A stretch of 64,000 nucleotides of DNA from an uncultured Anaerolineae bacterium (GCA_903875215.1 CAIQVH010000036.1:109176-173175); one strand, 5' to 3'. Positions 25,548 to 34,743 are shown, counted from the first letter of the stretch. The notes: a model not told the origin generated them from the sequence alone. Numbers and translations: made by a program.

Positions 25548-26585
25548 TTATTTGACGCCGGTATCAATATAGCCAGCCAACAGGTCGTTCAGCACGCGAC
25601 GGGCATTTTCCTGTTTGCCGGGGCTGAACAGGTCGGGGTTGATATCGGTAAAAGAAAGTGGCGCCGGGAAGGTTTGCCCACCCTGACCGGCAGCCAGCGC
25701 GGGGAAGGCGGTTTTCAACGCTTCGGGATAATCTGGCTGAAGCGTGACCACCCAGCCGGAGGCGCGTTTCTTGGGGGATTGGGTCCCGATCATCAATGCG
25801 CCGGCGGAGGCGAGATAAGTCAGCATCTCGGGCGTATCCAGCCCGGCCTGGATAAAGAGCGCCCCGACCTTTTTTTGCAGGATGAGCACATCGGCGTAGG
25901 CGCTGTATTCGTTTTCCTTGGCATCTGCCGGGACTTCGACGAAAGCGGGATAAGTGAATGGGGTGTAGAAATCCATGGGCATGCAGTTGCCACAGAAATA
26001 GGTGCGGCCGGTATCCAACGCAGTCTGGATGGCGGCTGATTCGGGGGAGTCTTTTTTGAGTAGTGCGCCTACCTGGAAAAAATCCCCGGTGATTTGAGCA
26101 CCGATGTAGCCGGCCATGAAGGCCACCTGGTCGGTGCGGGCGGCTTCATTGCCAAGCACGCTGATATTGCCGCCGGCCTGGATGCCAGGGATGTTGATGG
26201 CCAGGAATTGGGCCTGGGGCGCGGCAGCGGCCAACCCGGCCAGCCCGGGGTCGGGGGGCAGGGTGACGACCACTTTCAGGTTTGGCTCAAGCGCCAGGTC
26301 GGCGACGGTCAGCTGGTTGAGAACCTGAAAGCGCAGGCCGGCGGCTTGGGCCAGGTCATAGACGATTTTTTGGTAGACTTTCGAGTCGGTCTCGTTCAGA
26401 TCGGCGGGGATGACGAGGATGGCCAGGGGTGCCGGCTGGGTGGGAGTGGGGCCGACGGTCGGCGGCGGGGTGGAGGTTGGCACGGGGCTGGAGGCCGCTT
26501 CCGGGGCAGAGGCACCGCCGGGCGGGGTGAATGTGCAGGATGTTAATAGAATCAGGATGAGCAGAAAAGCCAGTCTCGCACGCAC
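25548..26585 (-). CDS. BMP-like substrate-binding lipoprotein
   Basis: 345 residues. The signal peptide MRARLAFLLILILLTSC has a lipobox TSC, and a Ser/Pro/Thr linker follows. The rest resembles periplasmic binding proteins of the BMP/Med type (nucleoside or sugar ABC importers), with AFMAGYIGAQIT and DVLILQKKVGALFIQAGLDTPEM. No permease or ATPase gene is adjacent. I chose GTG 26585, 7 nt after GGAG; a TTG two codons earlier would lie too close to that site. Confidence 0.72.
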   Translation of the reverse strand: MRARLAFLLILILLTSCTFTPPGGASAPEAASSPVPTSTPPPTVGPTPTQPAPLAILVIPADLNETDSKVYQKIVYDLAQAAGLRFQVLNQLTVADLALEPNLKVVVTLPPDPGLAGLAAAAPQAQFLAINIPGIQAGGNISVLGNEAARTDQVAFMAGYIGAQITGDFFQVGALLKKDSPESAAIQTALDTGRTYFCGNCMPMDFYTPFTYPAFVEVPADAKENEYSAYADVLILQKKVGALFIQAGLDTPEMLTYLASAGALMIGTQSPKKRASGWVVTLQPDYPEALKTAFPALAAGQGGQTFPAPLSFTDINPDLFSPGKQENARRVLNDLLAGYIDTGVK

Positions 26586-26634
26586 GGTCAATCTCCAACA
26601 AAGCAGGATGAAGAGTATTTTACCTGATTAAGCG

Positions 26635-26665
26635 GCTTCGGCCAGCCGTTGAGGGCTGGCCGAAG
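26635..26665. other. Hairpin after the Hsp20 gene
   Basis: 12-bp stem CTTCGGCCAGCC/GGCTGGCCGAAG with a 6-nt loop, 20 nt past the hsp20 stop, without a T tract on either strand. It may protect the 3' end or act as an imperfect terminator. Confidence 0.5.
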
Positions 26666-26685
26666 TGGGAATCTGGTGCTGTGGG

Positions 26686-27066
26686 TTACTTGCTGGCAAC
26701 TTTGATGAGTTTGGGCCGGGCCGATTCGGCTTTGGGCAGTCGCAGGGTCAGCACGCCGTTTTCGATGCGAGCTTCGGCATTTTCGGAATTCAGCGCGGCG
26801 GGCAGTCGCAGGGCGCGGCGGAAGGCGCCGGCGGGGAGTTCGCTCATCAGGGCTTCGCCTTCGTGCTGGCTGTAGGTGCCTTCGATGGCAATGGTATCAT
26901 CCAACACCTGGATGTTCAGGTCTTCGGCTTTCAAGCCGGGGACATAGGCGGTCAGCAGGAAGCTTTCGCCTTCGTCGCGCACGTCGATGGGCAGGGGGGT
27001 TTCGGCGGGGAGGCTGGCCCAGCGGCGGGCGAAGTGACGGGTGGGGGTGGAAATGTAGAAGGTCAT
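26686..27066 (-). CDS. Small heat-shock protein, Hsp20/alpha-crystallin family
   Basis: 126 residues. The alpha-crystallin domain runs from about residue 25 to 115 with PLPIDVRDEGESFLLTAYVPGLKAEDLNIQVLDDTIAIEG, and the C-terminal GVLTLRLPKAESARPKLIKV carries the beta-8/9 strands. It is an ATP-independent holdase that keeps unfolded proteins soluble. The last I-x-I type motif is reduced to IKV. ATG behind AAAGGA. No CIRCE element is visible in the 400 nt upstream, which it shares with the divergent metK leader. Confidence 0.92.
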   Translation of the reverse strand: MTFYISTPTRHFARRWASLPAETPLPIDVRDEGESFLLTAYVPGLKAEDLNIQVLDDTIAIEGTYSQHEGEALMSELPAGAFRRALRLPAALNSENAEARIENGVLTLRLPKAESARPKLIKVASK

Positions 27067-27227
27067 GGGTTTTTTCCTTTCGTTTTGTACCGTTCAGCGG
27101 TTTGATTGTCCTTATCTTATCGCCTGTTTGTTTGAGAAGGTTTAGAGCCGGGTTGATTTTTTGTAAGAGGCGTATATGGATTTTGTTAATTGGCGGGGCG
27201 TTTTTTTAGCGGCTGGGCTGGCGGGAT

Positions 27228-27256
27228 TTGACGCGCGCTTTTTCCTGTGGTAATAT
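27228..27256 (+). promoter_or_regulatory. Promoter of the metK leader
   Basis: TTGACG, 17-nt spacer, TAATAT, about 25 nt before the riboswitch. Between the hsp20 start (27066) and here I see nothing further. Confidence 0.75.
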
Positions 27257-27287
27257 GGCCGGACAATTCAACAGCCCCAATACGGCA

Positions 27288-27410
27288 CTCTTATCCAGAG
27301 AGGCGGAGGGACCGGCCCTATGATGCCTCGACAACCGGTTAGGTTTCAGCGTTATGCTGGGCCCTAAAATCGGTGCCAATTCCGACAGAGAATATTCTGG
27401 GAGATGAGAG
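27288..27410 (+). promoter_or_regulatory. SAM-I (S-box) riboswitch aptamer
   Basis: Classic S-box order: CTCTTATCCAGAGAGGCGGAGG at the P1/P2 junction, TGATGCCTCGACAACC, then TGGTGCCAATTCC-type sequence (CGGTGCCAATTCC), GACAGA and the closing GATGAGAG. P1 pairs CTCTTATC with GATGAGAG. With SAM bound the downstream terminator forms and metK is switched off. Confidence 0.96.
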
Positions 27411-27428
27411 GGCAGCCGCGCGTCCCGC

Positions 27429-27466
27429 AAAATGCCCTTTCAGTTTGACCGGAAAGGGCATTTTCC
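27429..27466 (+). terminator. Terminator of the SAM-I expression platform
   Basis: 13-bp stem AAAATGCCCTTTC/GAAAGGGCATTTT, ending 17 nt before the metK start codon. Confidence 0.9.
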
Positions 27467-27482
27467 ATTCAAGGAGACAAAA

Positions 27483-28694
27483 ATGAGCAACACTTTCATG
27501 AATTCCCCCAGGTTGCTGTTCACGTCTGAATCGGTGACTGAGGGTCATCCCGACAAGATTTGCGACCAGGTTTCAGATGCGGTGCTGGATGCCTGCCTGG
27601 CGCAGGATCCTTACTCGCGTGTGGCCTGCGAAACTGCCACAAAGACCGGCTTCATTGCAGTGTTGGGCGAGATCACCACCAATGCCTTTGTCAATTTTGA
27701 TGAACTGGTACGCAACGTGGTGAAGGAAATCGGTTACGATAGCAGCGAGAAGGGCTTTGACGGCAATACTTGCGCCGTACTTTCGGCGATTGCCAGCCAG
27801 AGCGCGGATATTGCTCTGGGTGTGGATCACGCCATGGAAGACAAAAGTGGCGAGATGACCGATAAGGATATCGAGCATGTCGGAGCTGGCGACCAGGGAA
27901 TGATGTTTGGTTTTGCCTGCAATGAAACCGATACGCTTATGCCAATGCCGATTTACCTGGCGCACAAACTTAGCCGGCGCTTGAGCGAGCTCCGCAAGGA
28001 TGGCACCCTGCCCTGGCTGCGCCCTGATGGCAAGAGTCAGGTGACGGTGGAATATGCGTATGGCAAGCCGAAGCGCATCGACACCGTGCTGATTTCCACC
28101 CAGCATGCCCCCGAAATTTCTCACGCCGAGATTGTGGAACAGATCAGCGAACACATCATCTTCCCCACACTGCCCAGGGACATGGTGGATGACCGGTTGA
28201 ATGTGTATGTCAACCCTACCGGCCGGTTCGTAATTGGCGGCCCAATGGGTGATGCCGGGGTGACCGGTCGCAAGATCATTGTTGATACCTACGGCGGGAT
28301 GGGCCGCCATGGCGGTGGCGCATTCTCGGGCAAGGATCCGACCAAGGTGGATCGCTCTGCGGCCTATGCTGCGCGCTGGGTGGCCAAGAATGTCGTCGCG
28401 GCCGGGCTGGCCGAGCGCTGCGAGATCCAGGTGGCGTATGCGATTGGGGTGGCGCACCCACTCTCGATCAACGTCGAAACGTTTGGAACCGGCAAGATCA
28501 GCGATGACCGGATCAGCGAACTGATCAGCCAGCACTTTGACCTGCGTCCCGGCGCAATCATCCGCGATTTGAACCTGCGCCGCCCGATCTATCGTAAAAC
28601 GGCGGCTTATGGTCACTTTGGCCGGGATGACATCCAGTTCCCCTGGGAGGAAACCGGCAAGGCGGCCGCCCTGCGGCAGGCTGCGGGTTTCTAA
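27483..28694 (+). CDS. metK: S-adenosylmethionine synthetase
   Basis: 403 residues. It makes SAM from methionine and ATP. The ATP-binding [23 protein letters not shown], the [16 protein letters not shown] loop and the [24 protein letters not shown]-loop-like segment are all present. The ATG follows AAGGAGAC; an upstream in-frame ATG lies inside the riboswitch terminator and cannot be the start. It is controlled by the SAM-I riboswitch directly upstream, so the enzyme is repressed by its own product. Confidence 0.97.
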   Translation: MSNTFMNSPRLLFTSESVTEGHPDKICDQVSDAVLDACLAQDPYSRVACETATKTGFIAVLGEITTNAFVNFDELVRNVVKEIGYDSSEKGFDGNTCAVLSAIASQSADIALGVDHAMEDKSGEMTDKDIEHVGAGDQGMMFGFACNETDTLMPMPIYLAHKLSRRLSELRKDGTLPWLRPDGKSQVTVEYAYGKPKRIDTVLISTQHAPEISHAEIVEQISEHIIFPTLPRDMVDDRLNVYVNPTGRFVIGGPMGDAGVTGRKIIVDTYGGMGRHGGGAFSGKDPTKVDRSAAYAARWVAKNVVAAGLAERCEIQVAYAIGVAHPLSINVETFGTGKISDDRISELISQHFDLRPGAIIRDLNLRRPIYRKTAAYGHFGRDDIQFPWEETGKAAALRQAAGF

Positions 28695-28714
28695 ACCGCA
28701 TCTGGCGTTAAACG

Positions 28715-28748
28715 AAAAAGGAGCCTCCGTTGCTGGAAGCTCCTTTTT
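28715..28748. terminator. Bidirectional terminator between metK and the DsbA-like gene
   Basis: Stem AAAAAGGAGC/GCTCCTTTTT with a 14-nt loop; A5 and T5 on the two sides serve both convergent genes. Confidence 0.8.
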
Positions 28749-28767
28749 GATTCTATCCGCCAGCGCT

Positions 28768-29535
28768 TTACTGTCCGGCGGCGGCCAGCGCCGCGTCGAT
28801 TTCCTGCTGGAAGGTTGTAAAGGGCACTGCGCCGTTAATCAGTTTTCCGTTGATGATGAACGAAGGCGTGCCGTAGCCTTTGCCGTCATAGTTGGGCGCA
28901 GTGGTGATGGCCTGAACGCCATCCTGTGCATCCTGGGCAACCTGGCTGGCATACTTGCTACTGTCCATGCAGTCTTTGAAAGCGGCCATATCCAGCCCAA
29001 GTTTTTCGGCAAACGCATCCAGGCGGTTGCGGGCAAATGCACCTTCATTTTCGCCGTTCTGATTGGCAAACAGATAATCGTGATATTCCCAGAACTTTTC
29101 CTGATCTCCGGCGCAATAAGAGGCCATGGCAGCCTGTTCCGATTCGGTGTTGGTGGTTCCGGCCTGGCTGTTGATGTTATCGCTGACCCAGTTGCCAAAT
29201 GAATGGTAAGTGAAATAGACTTTGCCGGTTTTGACGTAAGTCTCAACGATTTGGGCTTCGGTATCACGCCAGAAATTGGCGCAGAACGGGCATTGATAGT
29301 CAGAATATTCCACAATTTTAACGGGGGCATTCGGGTCGCCCATGCTGTGACCACTGGCCTGCGGACGGGTCACCGGGTCTGGCGAGGTGATTTCGCCGAC
29401 CGGCTTCGGCAGGTTGGAGATGACCAGAAAGGCTGCGATGGCCGCCACGACCAGCACGCCTCCGATGATGACGAGAAGCCGTTGATTTTTTTGGGCGCGC
29501 TCGCGGCGGGCGCGCAGTTCCTGACGTTTGCTCAT
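28768..29535 (-). CDS. DsbA-like thioredoxin-fold protein, membrane-anchored
   Basis: 255 residues. A basic cytoplasmic N-terminus (MSKRQELRARRERAQKNQR) and one membrane helix (residues about 20-42) precede an extracytoplasmic DsbA/thioredoxin domain with the redox motif CPFCANFW, a helical insertion and the cis-Pro loop GYGTPSFIINGK. It belongs to the BdbD/DsbA family that forms disulfides in exported proteins. ATG 29535 with AAGGA upstream; the frame is open to 29682, but that extension is not coding-like. Confidence 0.9.
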   Translation of the reverse strand: MSKRQELRARRERAQKNQRLLVIIGGVLVVAAIAAFLVISNLPKPVGEITSPDPVTRPQASGHSMGDPNAPVKIVEYSDYQCPFCANFWRDTEAQIVETYVKTGKVYFTYHSFGNWVSDNINSQAGTTNTESEQAAMASYCAGDQEKFWEYHDYLFANQNGENEGAFARNRLDAFAEKLGLDMAAFKDCMDSSKYASQVAQDAQDGVQAITTAPNYDGKGYGTPSFIINGKLINGAVPFTTFQQEIDAALAAAGQ

Positions 29536-29796
29536 GTTTTCTTTCCTTTCTCTTGGGTGCAGAAATTTTCCCATGTTCGGGGGCTTTTGTCCAGTCACGG
29601 GGGATAAGAGTTCCATTAACTGTCGCTGCGTTGTAAGCCGGGAGTATGAGTGATTCACTCTTCGATCGGTGACATCCATCATGCCTGAGACGATCTGCTC
29701 TGTCGTACAATAAATTCATAAAGTCATATCGTACGCACTGACAATGCCTGTAAAATCAGCACAGTGCTGCTCTGAGCAAACTTCTCTGGAGGAACC

Positions 29797-30852
29797 ATGA
29801 CGCAAGAAACCAGCCTGACCAGGCAACTCTCTTTTCTCGACCGCTACCTGACCCTGTGGATCTTCGCAGCGATGGCTTTGGGGGTAGCAATTGGCTTCCT
29901 GTTCCCGCAAGGCGTGCAGGATTTCAATAACGCCGTTTCGGTTGGAACAACCAATATTCCGATTGCGATTGGCCTGATCCTGATGATGTATCCGCCCTTT
30001 ACCAAGGTCAAGTATGAAGAATTGGGCGAAGTCTTCCGCAACAAGAAGGTGCTGACCCTCTCGCTCGTTCAAAACTGGCTGATTGGCCCGCTGCTGATGT
30101 TTTTCCTGGCGATTATTTTCCTGCGCGGCTTCCCAGAATACATGGCTGGCCTGATCATGATCGGCCTGGCGCGCTGCATCGCAATGGTGATTGTCTGGAA
30201 CGAGTTGGCGCACGGTGATACCGAATATGCCGCCGGGCTGGTCGCCTTCAACAGCATCTTCCAAGTGTTGTTCTACAGCGTCTACGCCTGGGTATTTATC
30301 ACGGTCCTGCCGCCATTGTTTGGGCTGACAGGCAAAGCGGTACAAATCACGATCGGTGAAATTGCCCGCAGTGTTTTCATTTACCTGGGCATTCCATTCC
30401 TAACTGGTTTCGTAACGCGCGCCATTCTGGTCAGGGCCAAGGGAAAAGAATGGTATTACAAGAATTTCGTACCGAAGGTCAGCCCACTGACCCTGATCGC
30501 GCTGCTGTTCACGATTGTGGTGATGTTCTCCCTCAAGGGCAACCTGATTGTGCAGTTGCCGCTCGATGTGGTGCGAATTGCCATCCCGCTCCTGATTTAC
30601 TTTGTGCTCATGTTCCTGGTCTCGTTCTGGATGGGGCACGCCATCGGCGCGGATTATTCCAAAACCACCACGCTTTCTTTTACCGCGGCCAGTAACAACT
30701 TTGAACTGGCAATTGCGGTGGCAGTGGCGGTCTTTGGCATCCACAGCGGGGCGGCCTTTGCGGCGGTGATCGGGCCGCTGGTGGAAGTTCCGGTCATGAT
30801 CGGGTTGGTGAACGTGGCTTTTTATTTTCGCAAGCGTATGTTTGGCGGATGA
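29797..30852 (+). CDS. acr3: Arsenite efflux transporter, ACR3 family
   Basis: 351 residues, about ten membrane helices. Family landmarks are [23 protein letters not shown], the thiolate Cys in [19 protein letters not shown], and [24 protein letters not shown] near the end. It exports arsenite using the proton gradient. ATG behind TGGAGGAACC. No arsR or arsC gene is adjacent. The upstream gap has a near-repeat CGTAC...CGTACG around a possible -10 TAAAAT, which could be an operator. Confidence 0.93.
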   Translation: MTQETSLTRQLSFLDRYLTLWIFAAMALGVAIGFLFPQGVQDFNNAVSVGTTNIPIAIGLILMMYPPFTKVKYEELGEVFRNKKVLTLSLVQNWLIGPLLMFFLAIIFLRGFPEYMAGLIMIGLARCIAMVIVWNELAHGDTEYAAGLVAFNSIFQVLFYSVYAWVFITVLPPLFGLTGKAVQITIGEIARSVFIYLGIPFLTGFVTRAILVRAKGKEWYYKNFVPKVSPLTLIALLFTIVVMFSLKGNLIVQLPLDVVRIAIPLLIYFVLMFLVSFWMGHAIGADYSKTTTLSFTAASNNFELAIAVAVAVFGIHSGAAFAAVIGPLVEVPVMIGLVNVAFYFRKRMFGG

Positions 30853-30882
30853 GACAGTCTCTCCAGCCGGGAATTTCCCCTC

Positions 30883-30910
30883 TTGACATTACGCCCGATT
30901 GGCATAGAAT
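30883..30910 (+). promoter_or_regulatory. Promoter of the uracil permease leader
   Basis: Consensus TTGACA, 16-nt spacer, TAGAAT. The predicted start point is about 30917, next to the leader ORF ATG at 30919. Confidence 0.85.
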
Positions 30911-30918
30911 TGGGCGCA

Positions 30919-31011
30919 ATGTCTACACAATGCCCTTGCTTTGATCCGCGCCCGCACCAATTCTCAAAACTGGGTGTTTCTATCATTCGGAACCATGAGA
31001 GTCGCTTTTAG
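30919..31011 (+). CDS. Putative leader peptide of the uracil permease gene, 30 codons
   Basis: The ATG lies 8 nt after the -10 box, so the transcript would start at or within 2-3 nt of it and be translated without a leader. The peptide begins MSTQCPCF and ends RNHESRF. Its last codons encode the 5' arm of the terminator at 30997-31027 and its TAG stop lies at the tip of that hairpin. A ribosome that reaches the stop would cover the stem and prevent termination. This is the design of a translation-coupled attenuator. No known riboswitch class is recognisable in the leader. Confidence 0.55.
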   Translation: MSTQCPCFDPRPHQFSKLGVSIIRNHESRF

Positions 31012-31027
31012 CGGCTCTCTTTTTTTT
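30997..31027 (+). terminator. Attenuator terminator before the uracil permease gene
   Basis: 10-bp stem GAGAGTCGCT/AGCGGCTCTC with a 3-nt loop and eight T, lying 41 nt before the permease ATG and downstream of a strong promoter, so it must be bypassed for expression. Confidence 0.9.
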
Positions 31028-31068
31028 GCCTTATCCAGGCCCCGACCCATATTCAGAAGGAGAGAGAA

Positions 31069-32481
31069 ATGTCCAAGAAAACCGCTTCCCAAGCCCCTGC
31101 GCCACGCCACAGAAAAGTCTTCGGGTTTTTACCCGATGACACTCCGCCGGTTGGTGCCATGCTGAGCCTCGGCTTTCAGCAGTTCCTGACGATGTTCCCC
31201 GCCACCGTGCTGGTCGCCATTCTGACCAAATTCGATGTGGGTATCACCCTGCTGGCTTCCGGCCTTGGCACCATCGTGGCGCTGCTGGTTTCCAAACGCA
31301 AGATCCCGATGTATTATGGTTCGTCCTTCTCGTATATCGCGGTGATCATCACGGTCATGAGCAAGTTTGCCCCAGCCTGCTTCAAAGATCCGGCCCAGGT
31401 GTATTGCCCCGAGGGCGTGCAGATTGTCCAGGTCGGCATCATCCTGACGGCGGTATTTGAAATCCTGGTTGGTTTGCTCATCATGCGCATCGGCAAAGCG
31501 GCCCTGGATCGGATCCTGCCTCCCATCATCACCGGCTCGATGGCAATGGTGATCGGCGTGGCACTGGCTGGCGCGGCGCTGGGAAATGCTGGCAATTGGG
31601 CCAAGCCCGAAATTGCGACTGCCACCTGGTCTGTGGCCTTTATCACCCTGATTGTCACCATCCTGTTTTCAGTTTATCTGCAGGGCAAGGGACTGCTGGG
31701 CATGTTGCCGATCTTGCTGGGCGCGATTGTGGGCTATGGGGTTGCCATCCCATTTGGTCTGGTCAGTTTTGCCAATGTGACCAATGCCGCCTGGTTTGAA
31801 CTTCCCAAGTTCACCATGCCGGCCTTTGGAAATCCCGAAGCGTGGGGCATGGCTCTCAGTGTTGCGCTGATTTTCATTGCCACCGTGCCCGAAAGCACGG
31901 CGCACCTTTACCAGATGAGCCTCTACATTGACGAGCTGGCTGCCGAGATGGGCCGCAAACCCTACAATATCAAGGAATTGATCGGCTTGAACCTGGTTGC
32001 CGATGGCGCAGATGACCTGGTGGTTGGTGTGTTGGGTGGTTGCGCAGGCACCAACTATGGCGAAAACAACTCGCTGATGGCCATCACGCGTAATTATTCG
32101 ACGGCTGTGCTGATGACGGCGGGTGGCATGGCGATTGTCTTTGGCTTCTTTGGCAAGCTGGTGGCGCTGGTCAATACCATGCCTGCGGCAGTTGTCGGCG
32201 GGTTGAGCATTTACCTGTTCGGTGTGATCGGCATGCAGGGTGTGGCCCTGATTCAGTCGGAGAAAGTCAACCTGTTCGATCCAAAACAGCTGGCAATCGG
32301 CGCGATCATCCTGGTCTGCGGCATTGGCGGCAACCTGGCGCTCAAGGATGGTCTGTTCCCCTTCACGGTGCCCTATCTATTCCCGAGCGGCATCCCGGCG
32401 ATTGTATTCGCGGCCATCCTGGGGATTTTGGTGAACACGATTTTCCTGATTTTCAAAGCCCCTGAAGTGCGCGGCGCGTAA
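31069..32481 (+). CDS. Uracil/xanthine permease, NCS2 family
   Basis: 470 residues, about 12-14 membrane helices. The NCS2 signature is in GCAGTNYGENNSLMAITRNYS, the uracil-type variant (NYGEN followed by ITR), and ALIFIATVPESTAHLYQMSLY holds the conserved helix 8 Glu. UraA-type proteins import uracil with protons. Compared with UraA it has an insertion of about 30 residues around FAPACFKDPAQVYCPEGVQ. ATG behind AAGGAGAGAG. Expression is controlled by the attenuator in its leader; a terminator follows. Confidence 0.92.
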   Translation: MSKKTASQAPAPRHRKVFGFLPDDTPPVGAMLSLGFQQFLTMFPATVLVAILTKFDVGITLLASGLGTIVALLVSKRKIPMYYGSSFSYIAVIITVMSKFAPACFKDPAQVYCPEGVQIVQVGIILTAVFEILVGLLIMRIGKAALDRILPPIITGSMAMVIGVALAGAALGNAGNWAKPEIATATWSVAFITLIVTILFSVYLQGKGLLGMLPILLGAIVGYGVAIPFGLVSFANVTNAAWFELPKFTMPAFGNPEAWGMALSVALIFIATVPESTAHLYQMSLYIDELAAEMGRKPYNIKELIGLNLVADGADDLVVGVLGGCAGTNYGENNSLMAITRNYSTAVLMTAGGMAIVFGFFGKLVALVNTMPAAVVGGLSIYLFGVIGMQGVALIQSEKVNLFDPKQLAIGAIILVCGIGGNLALKDGLFPFTVPYLFPSGIPAIVFAAILGILVNTIFLIFKAPEVRGA

Positions 32482-32506
32482 TTACCCTACGACGAAAGTT
32501 TTTTCA

Positions 32507-32543
32507 GGGATTGGGAACCTGCCCGGTTTCCAATCCCTTTTTT
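32507..32543 (+). terminator. Terminator after the uracil permease gene
   Basis: 13-nt arms GGGATTGGGAACC and GGTTTCCAATCCC with a 5-nt loop and six T. Confidence 0.9.
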
Positions 32544-32595
32544 CATTCTCCGGGTAGAATACACAACATTAACACTTTCTAACAGGCTTTCCCGT

Positions 32596-33471
32596 ATGAA
32601 AAACTTTTGGCCCACCTTTCGAGATTATGCCCTGATCGCCATTGGCACACTGATCCAGACCATCGCGCTGCGGATTTTCTTCGTCCCAGCGAACCTGGCC
32701 TCGGGCGGTGTGAGCGGCATCGCACAATTGATCAACCATTACACCGGCTGGCCGATCGGTCTGATGGTTTTACTTGGCAACCTGCCGCTCTTTCTGCTGG
32801 GCGGGCGTTTTTTGGGCGGGCCGGGTTTCATGATGCGCACGGCCTTTGCCATTGCTGTTTATTCCTTTTTTGCCGATGCACTGCTCTGGCTGCCATTTTT
32901 CCCGCGTGCCGGCATCACCGATGACATCGTGCTGAATTCTCTCTATGGCGCGGTGGTGGCCGGAGTGGGCTATGGCCTCGTCTACCGCGGACGCGGTACC
33001 AGCGGCGGCAGTGATATCCTGGCGCGAATCCTGAATCACTATCGCAGCATCTCCATGACTCAGAGCTACCTCACCACCGATGCGCTGGTTATTTTGGGCG
33101 CGGGCTTTGTCTTCGGCTGGAAGGAAGCCCTGTATGCCGTCATCACCCTGTATGTCAGCGGGCTGGTGGTGGATACCACCATGGAAGGCAGCAGCACCGT
33201 CCGCACTGCGCTGATCATCACCGCCCAGCCCGAAGAAGTGGCTGCCCGGATTTTGCAGGAAATGGAGCGTGGCGTGACGCGCATCAGCGCCACCGGCGCC
33301 TATACTGGCGAGGAGCGCGTGGTGCTCTATTGCGTTGTATCACGCTCGGAGTTGCAAATGCTCAAAGACATCATTCACGCCTGCGACCCCAAAGCCTTCA
33401 TGGTCGTTGGCGTTGCGCACGAAGCGCTGGGGGAAGGGTTTCAGCCCTTCAAAAAACACGCCTCCGCCTAA
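32596..33471 (+). CDS. YitT-family membrane protein
   Basis: 291 residues. Five to six membrane helices in residues 8-185 (LIQTIALRIFFVPANLASGGVSGIAQLINHYTG, GTSGGSDILARILNHY) are followed by a cytoplasmic DUF2179 domain (AARILQEMERGVTRISATGAYTGEERVVLYCVVSRSELQMLK). This is the YitT/YebE layout. The substrate is unknown, although the C-terminal domain resembles a ligand sensor. No ribosome site is visible before the ATG. Its TAA overlaps the TAG of the convergent PIG-L gene by three bases. Confidence 0.92.
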   Translation: MKNFWPTFRDYALIAIGTLIQTIALRIFFVPANLASGGVSGIAQLINHYTGWPIGLMVLLGNLPLFLLGGRFLGGPGFMMRTAFAIAVYSFFADALLWLPFFPRAGITDDIVLNSLYGAVVAGVGYGLVYRGRGTSGGSDILARILNHYRSISMTQSYLTTDALVILGAGFVFGWKEALYAVITLYVSGLVVDTTMEGSSTVRTALIITAQPEEVAARILQEMERGVTRISATGAYTGEERVVLYCVVSRSELQMLKDIIHACDPKAFMVVGVAHEALGEGFQPFKKHASA

Positions 33472-34199
33472 CCCTTGTCCTCATCCTCCACCAACAACAT
33501 CACCTTAAAGGCCTCTGCAAACTCCAGGCCATGGTCTTTCCCTTCCTCGGCGGCCCACTCGGAAATCATTTTCTCTGGATCCCATTCGCCCAGCTGGCAG
33601 ACATGTTTGCGCAGCGCCTCAACCTTACGCGCCAGGGTCGCGCTGATATCCACCCACGTATCCGATTTTTCTGACCCGTGGATATACAACCGCCTGACAT
33701 TGTGCGGTTCATACCCCGCTTCCAGCAGGTCGGTGAAAATCAAGCGCGTCCCGGCTGACGGAAAAACCGCGTAAACCGCCGCCTGGGCCGCCGCGCGGTG
33801 ATCGGGATGATTGATATACCCGTTCCCATAAAAAACTCCCTGTGGATCGCCCGTCACCACCACCTCGGGTTTGTAGATGCGGATCAGGCGCGTCAGCTCT
33901 TTACGCAGGGCCAGCGTGGGCTCCAACTCCCCATCCGGATGGCGCAAAAAGATGGTTTGCTGGATTCCCAGCACCGCATTTGCTCCCATCTGCTCTGCCT
34001 CGCGCAGGCGGGCCAGCGCAGGCTTATAGGTCGCATCGTGTTCCGGTGCATTCGACCCGGCATCTCCACTGGTGATGATAACCGAAACAATCTGGCAGCC
34101 AGCCTGTGCCCATTTTGCCAGGCTGCCCGCCACGGTAAATTCCTGGTCATCGGGATGGGCGTGGATACTCATTGCGCTTTTGGGAAGATATTCCGACAT
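33468..34199 (-). CDS. PIG-L family deacetylase
   Basis: 243 residues, LmbE/PIG-L zinc fold. The metal-binding AHPDDQEFTVAGSLAKWA is near residue 15 and the third ligand is in INHPDHRAAAQAA. Members de-N-acetylate GlcNAc-containing substrates such as mycothiol or bacillithiol precursors and glycolipids; the substrate here is open. ATG behind AAGGAGAAAA. The ogt gene ends 13 nt upstream, and the two probably share a transcript. Confidence 0.92.
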   Translation of the reverse strand: MSEYLPKSAMSIHAHPDDQEFTVAGSLAKWAQAGCQIVSVIITSGDAGSNAPEHDATYKPALARLREAEQMGANAVLGIQQTIFLRHPDGELEPTLALRKELTRLIRIYKPEVVVTGDPQGVFYGNGYINHPDHRAAAQAAVYAVFPSAGTRLIFTDLLEAGYEPHNVRRLYIHGSEKSDTWVDISATLARKVEALRKHVCQLGEWDPEKMISEWAAEEGKDHGLEFAEAFKVMLLVEDEDKG

Positions 34200-34211
34200 T
34201 TTTCTCCTTGA

Positions 34212-34727
34212 TCAAGCCATGACAGCTTTTTCGAGCTTCAACAGCCATTCTTTGGTACTCAGGCCGTTACCGGCTCCGTACCCATGCAGTTTCCGGTCAG
34301 AGCCAACCACGCGATGACAGGGCAGTACGACCGGCATCGGGTTGGTCGCTTCAGCACGTCCAACCGCCCGTGCGGCGCGCGGCTTGCCCATCTGCATGGC
34401 AATTTCCTTGTAAGTGCGGGTTTCTCCGTAGGGAATTTCAAAGGTCAGTTGCAGGGCCAGGCGCTGAAACTCATTCAGCACCGACCAGTCAATTGGAAAA
34501 GTGAAAGTGTAGCGGGTCCCGGCGGCATATTCGCGCAGTTGATCCAGCGTTTGGTTGACCTTCTCCGGCGCGAAGTTTACCACCGCAGTCTGACGCTTCA
34601 TCAGCGCGGCGGTAAACTGCTCCTGCGTCGAAGGGAAGCGCACGGCGACCAACCCTTGCTCAGACACCGCAACCCACAGATCGCCAAGCGGAGTTGCGCC
34701 GGTATTTCCGATCGAGATGCCTGCCAT
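34212..34727 (-). CDS. ogt: Methylated-DNA--protein-cysteine methyltransferase
   Basis: 171 residues. It repairs O6-alkylguanine by transferring the alkyl group to its own cysteine in the VVLPCHRVVGSD motif, followed by LHGYGAGNGLSTKEWLLKLE. The helix-turn-helix segment (IPYGETRTYKEIAMQMGKPRAARAVGRA) has the Arg finger. An N-terminal ribonuclease-like domain is present and there is no AraC or Ada part, so this is the Ogt form. ATG behind AAGGAGG. Confidence 0.95.
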   Translation of the reverse strand: MAGISIGNTGATPLGDLWVAVSEQGLVAVRFPSTQEQFTAALMKRQTAVVNFAPEKVNQTLDQLREYAAGTRYTFTFPIDWSVLNEFQRLALQLTFEIPYGETRTYKEIAMQMGKPRAARAVGRAEATNPMPVVLPCHRVVGSDRKLHGYGAGNGLSTKEWLLKLEKAVMA

Positions 34728-34743
34728 GAAGGAACCTCCTTTT

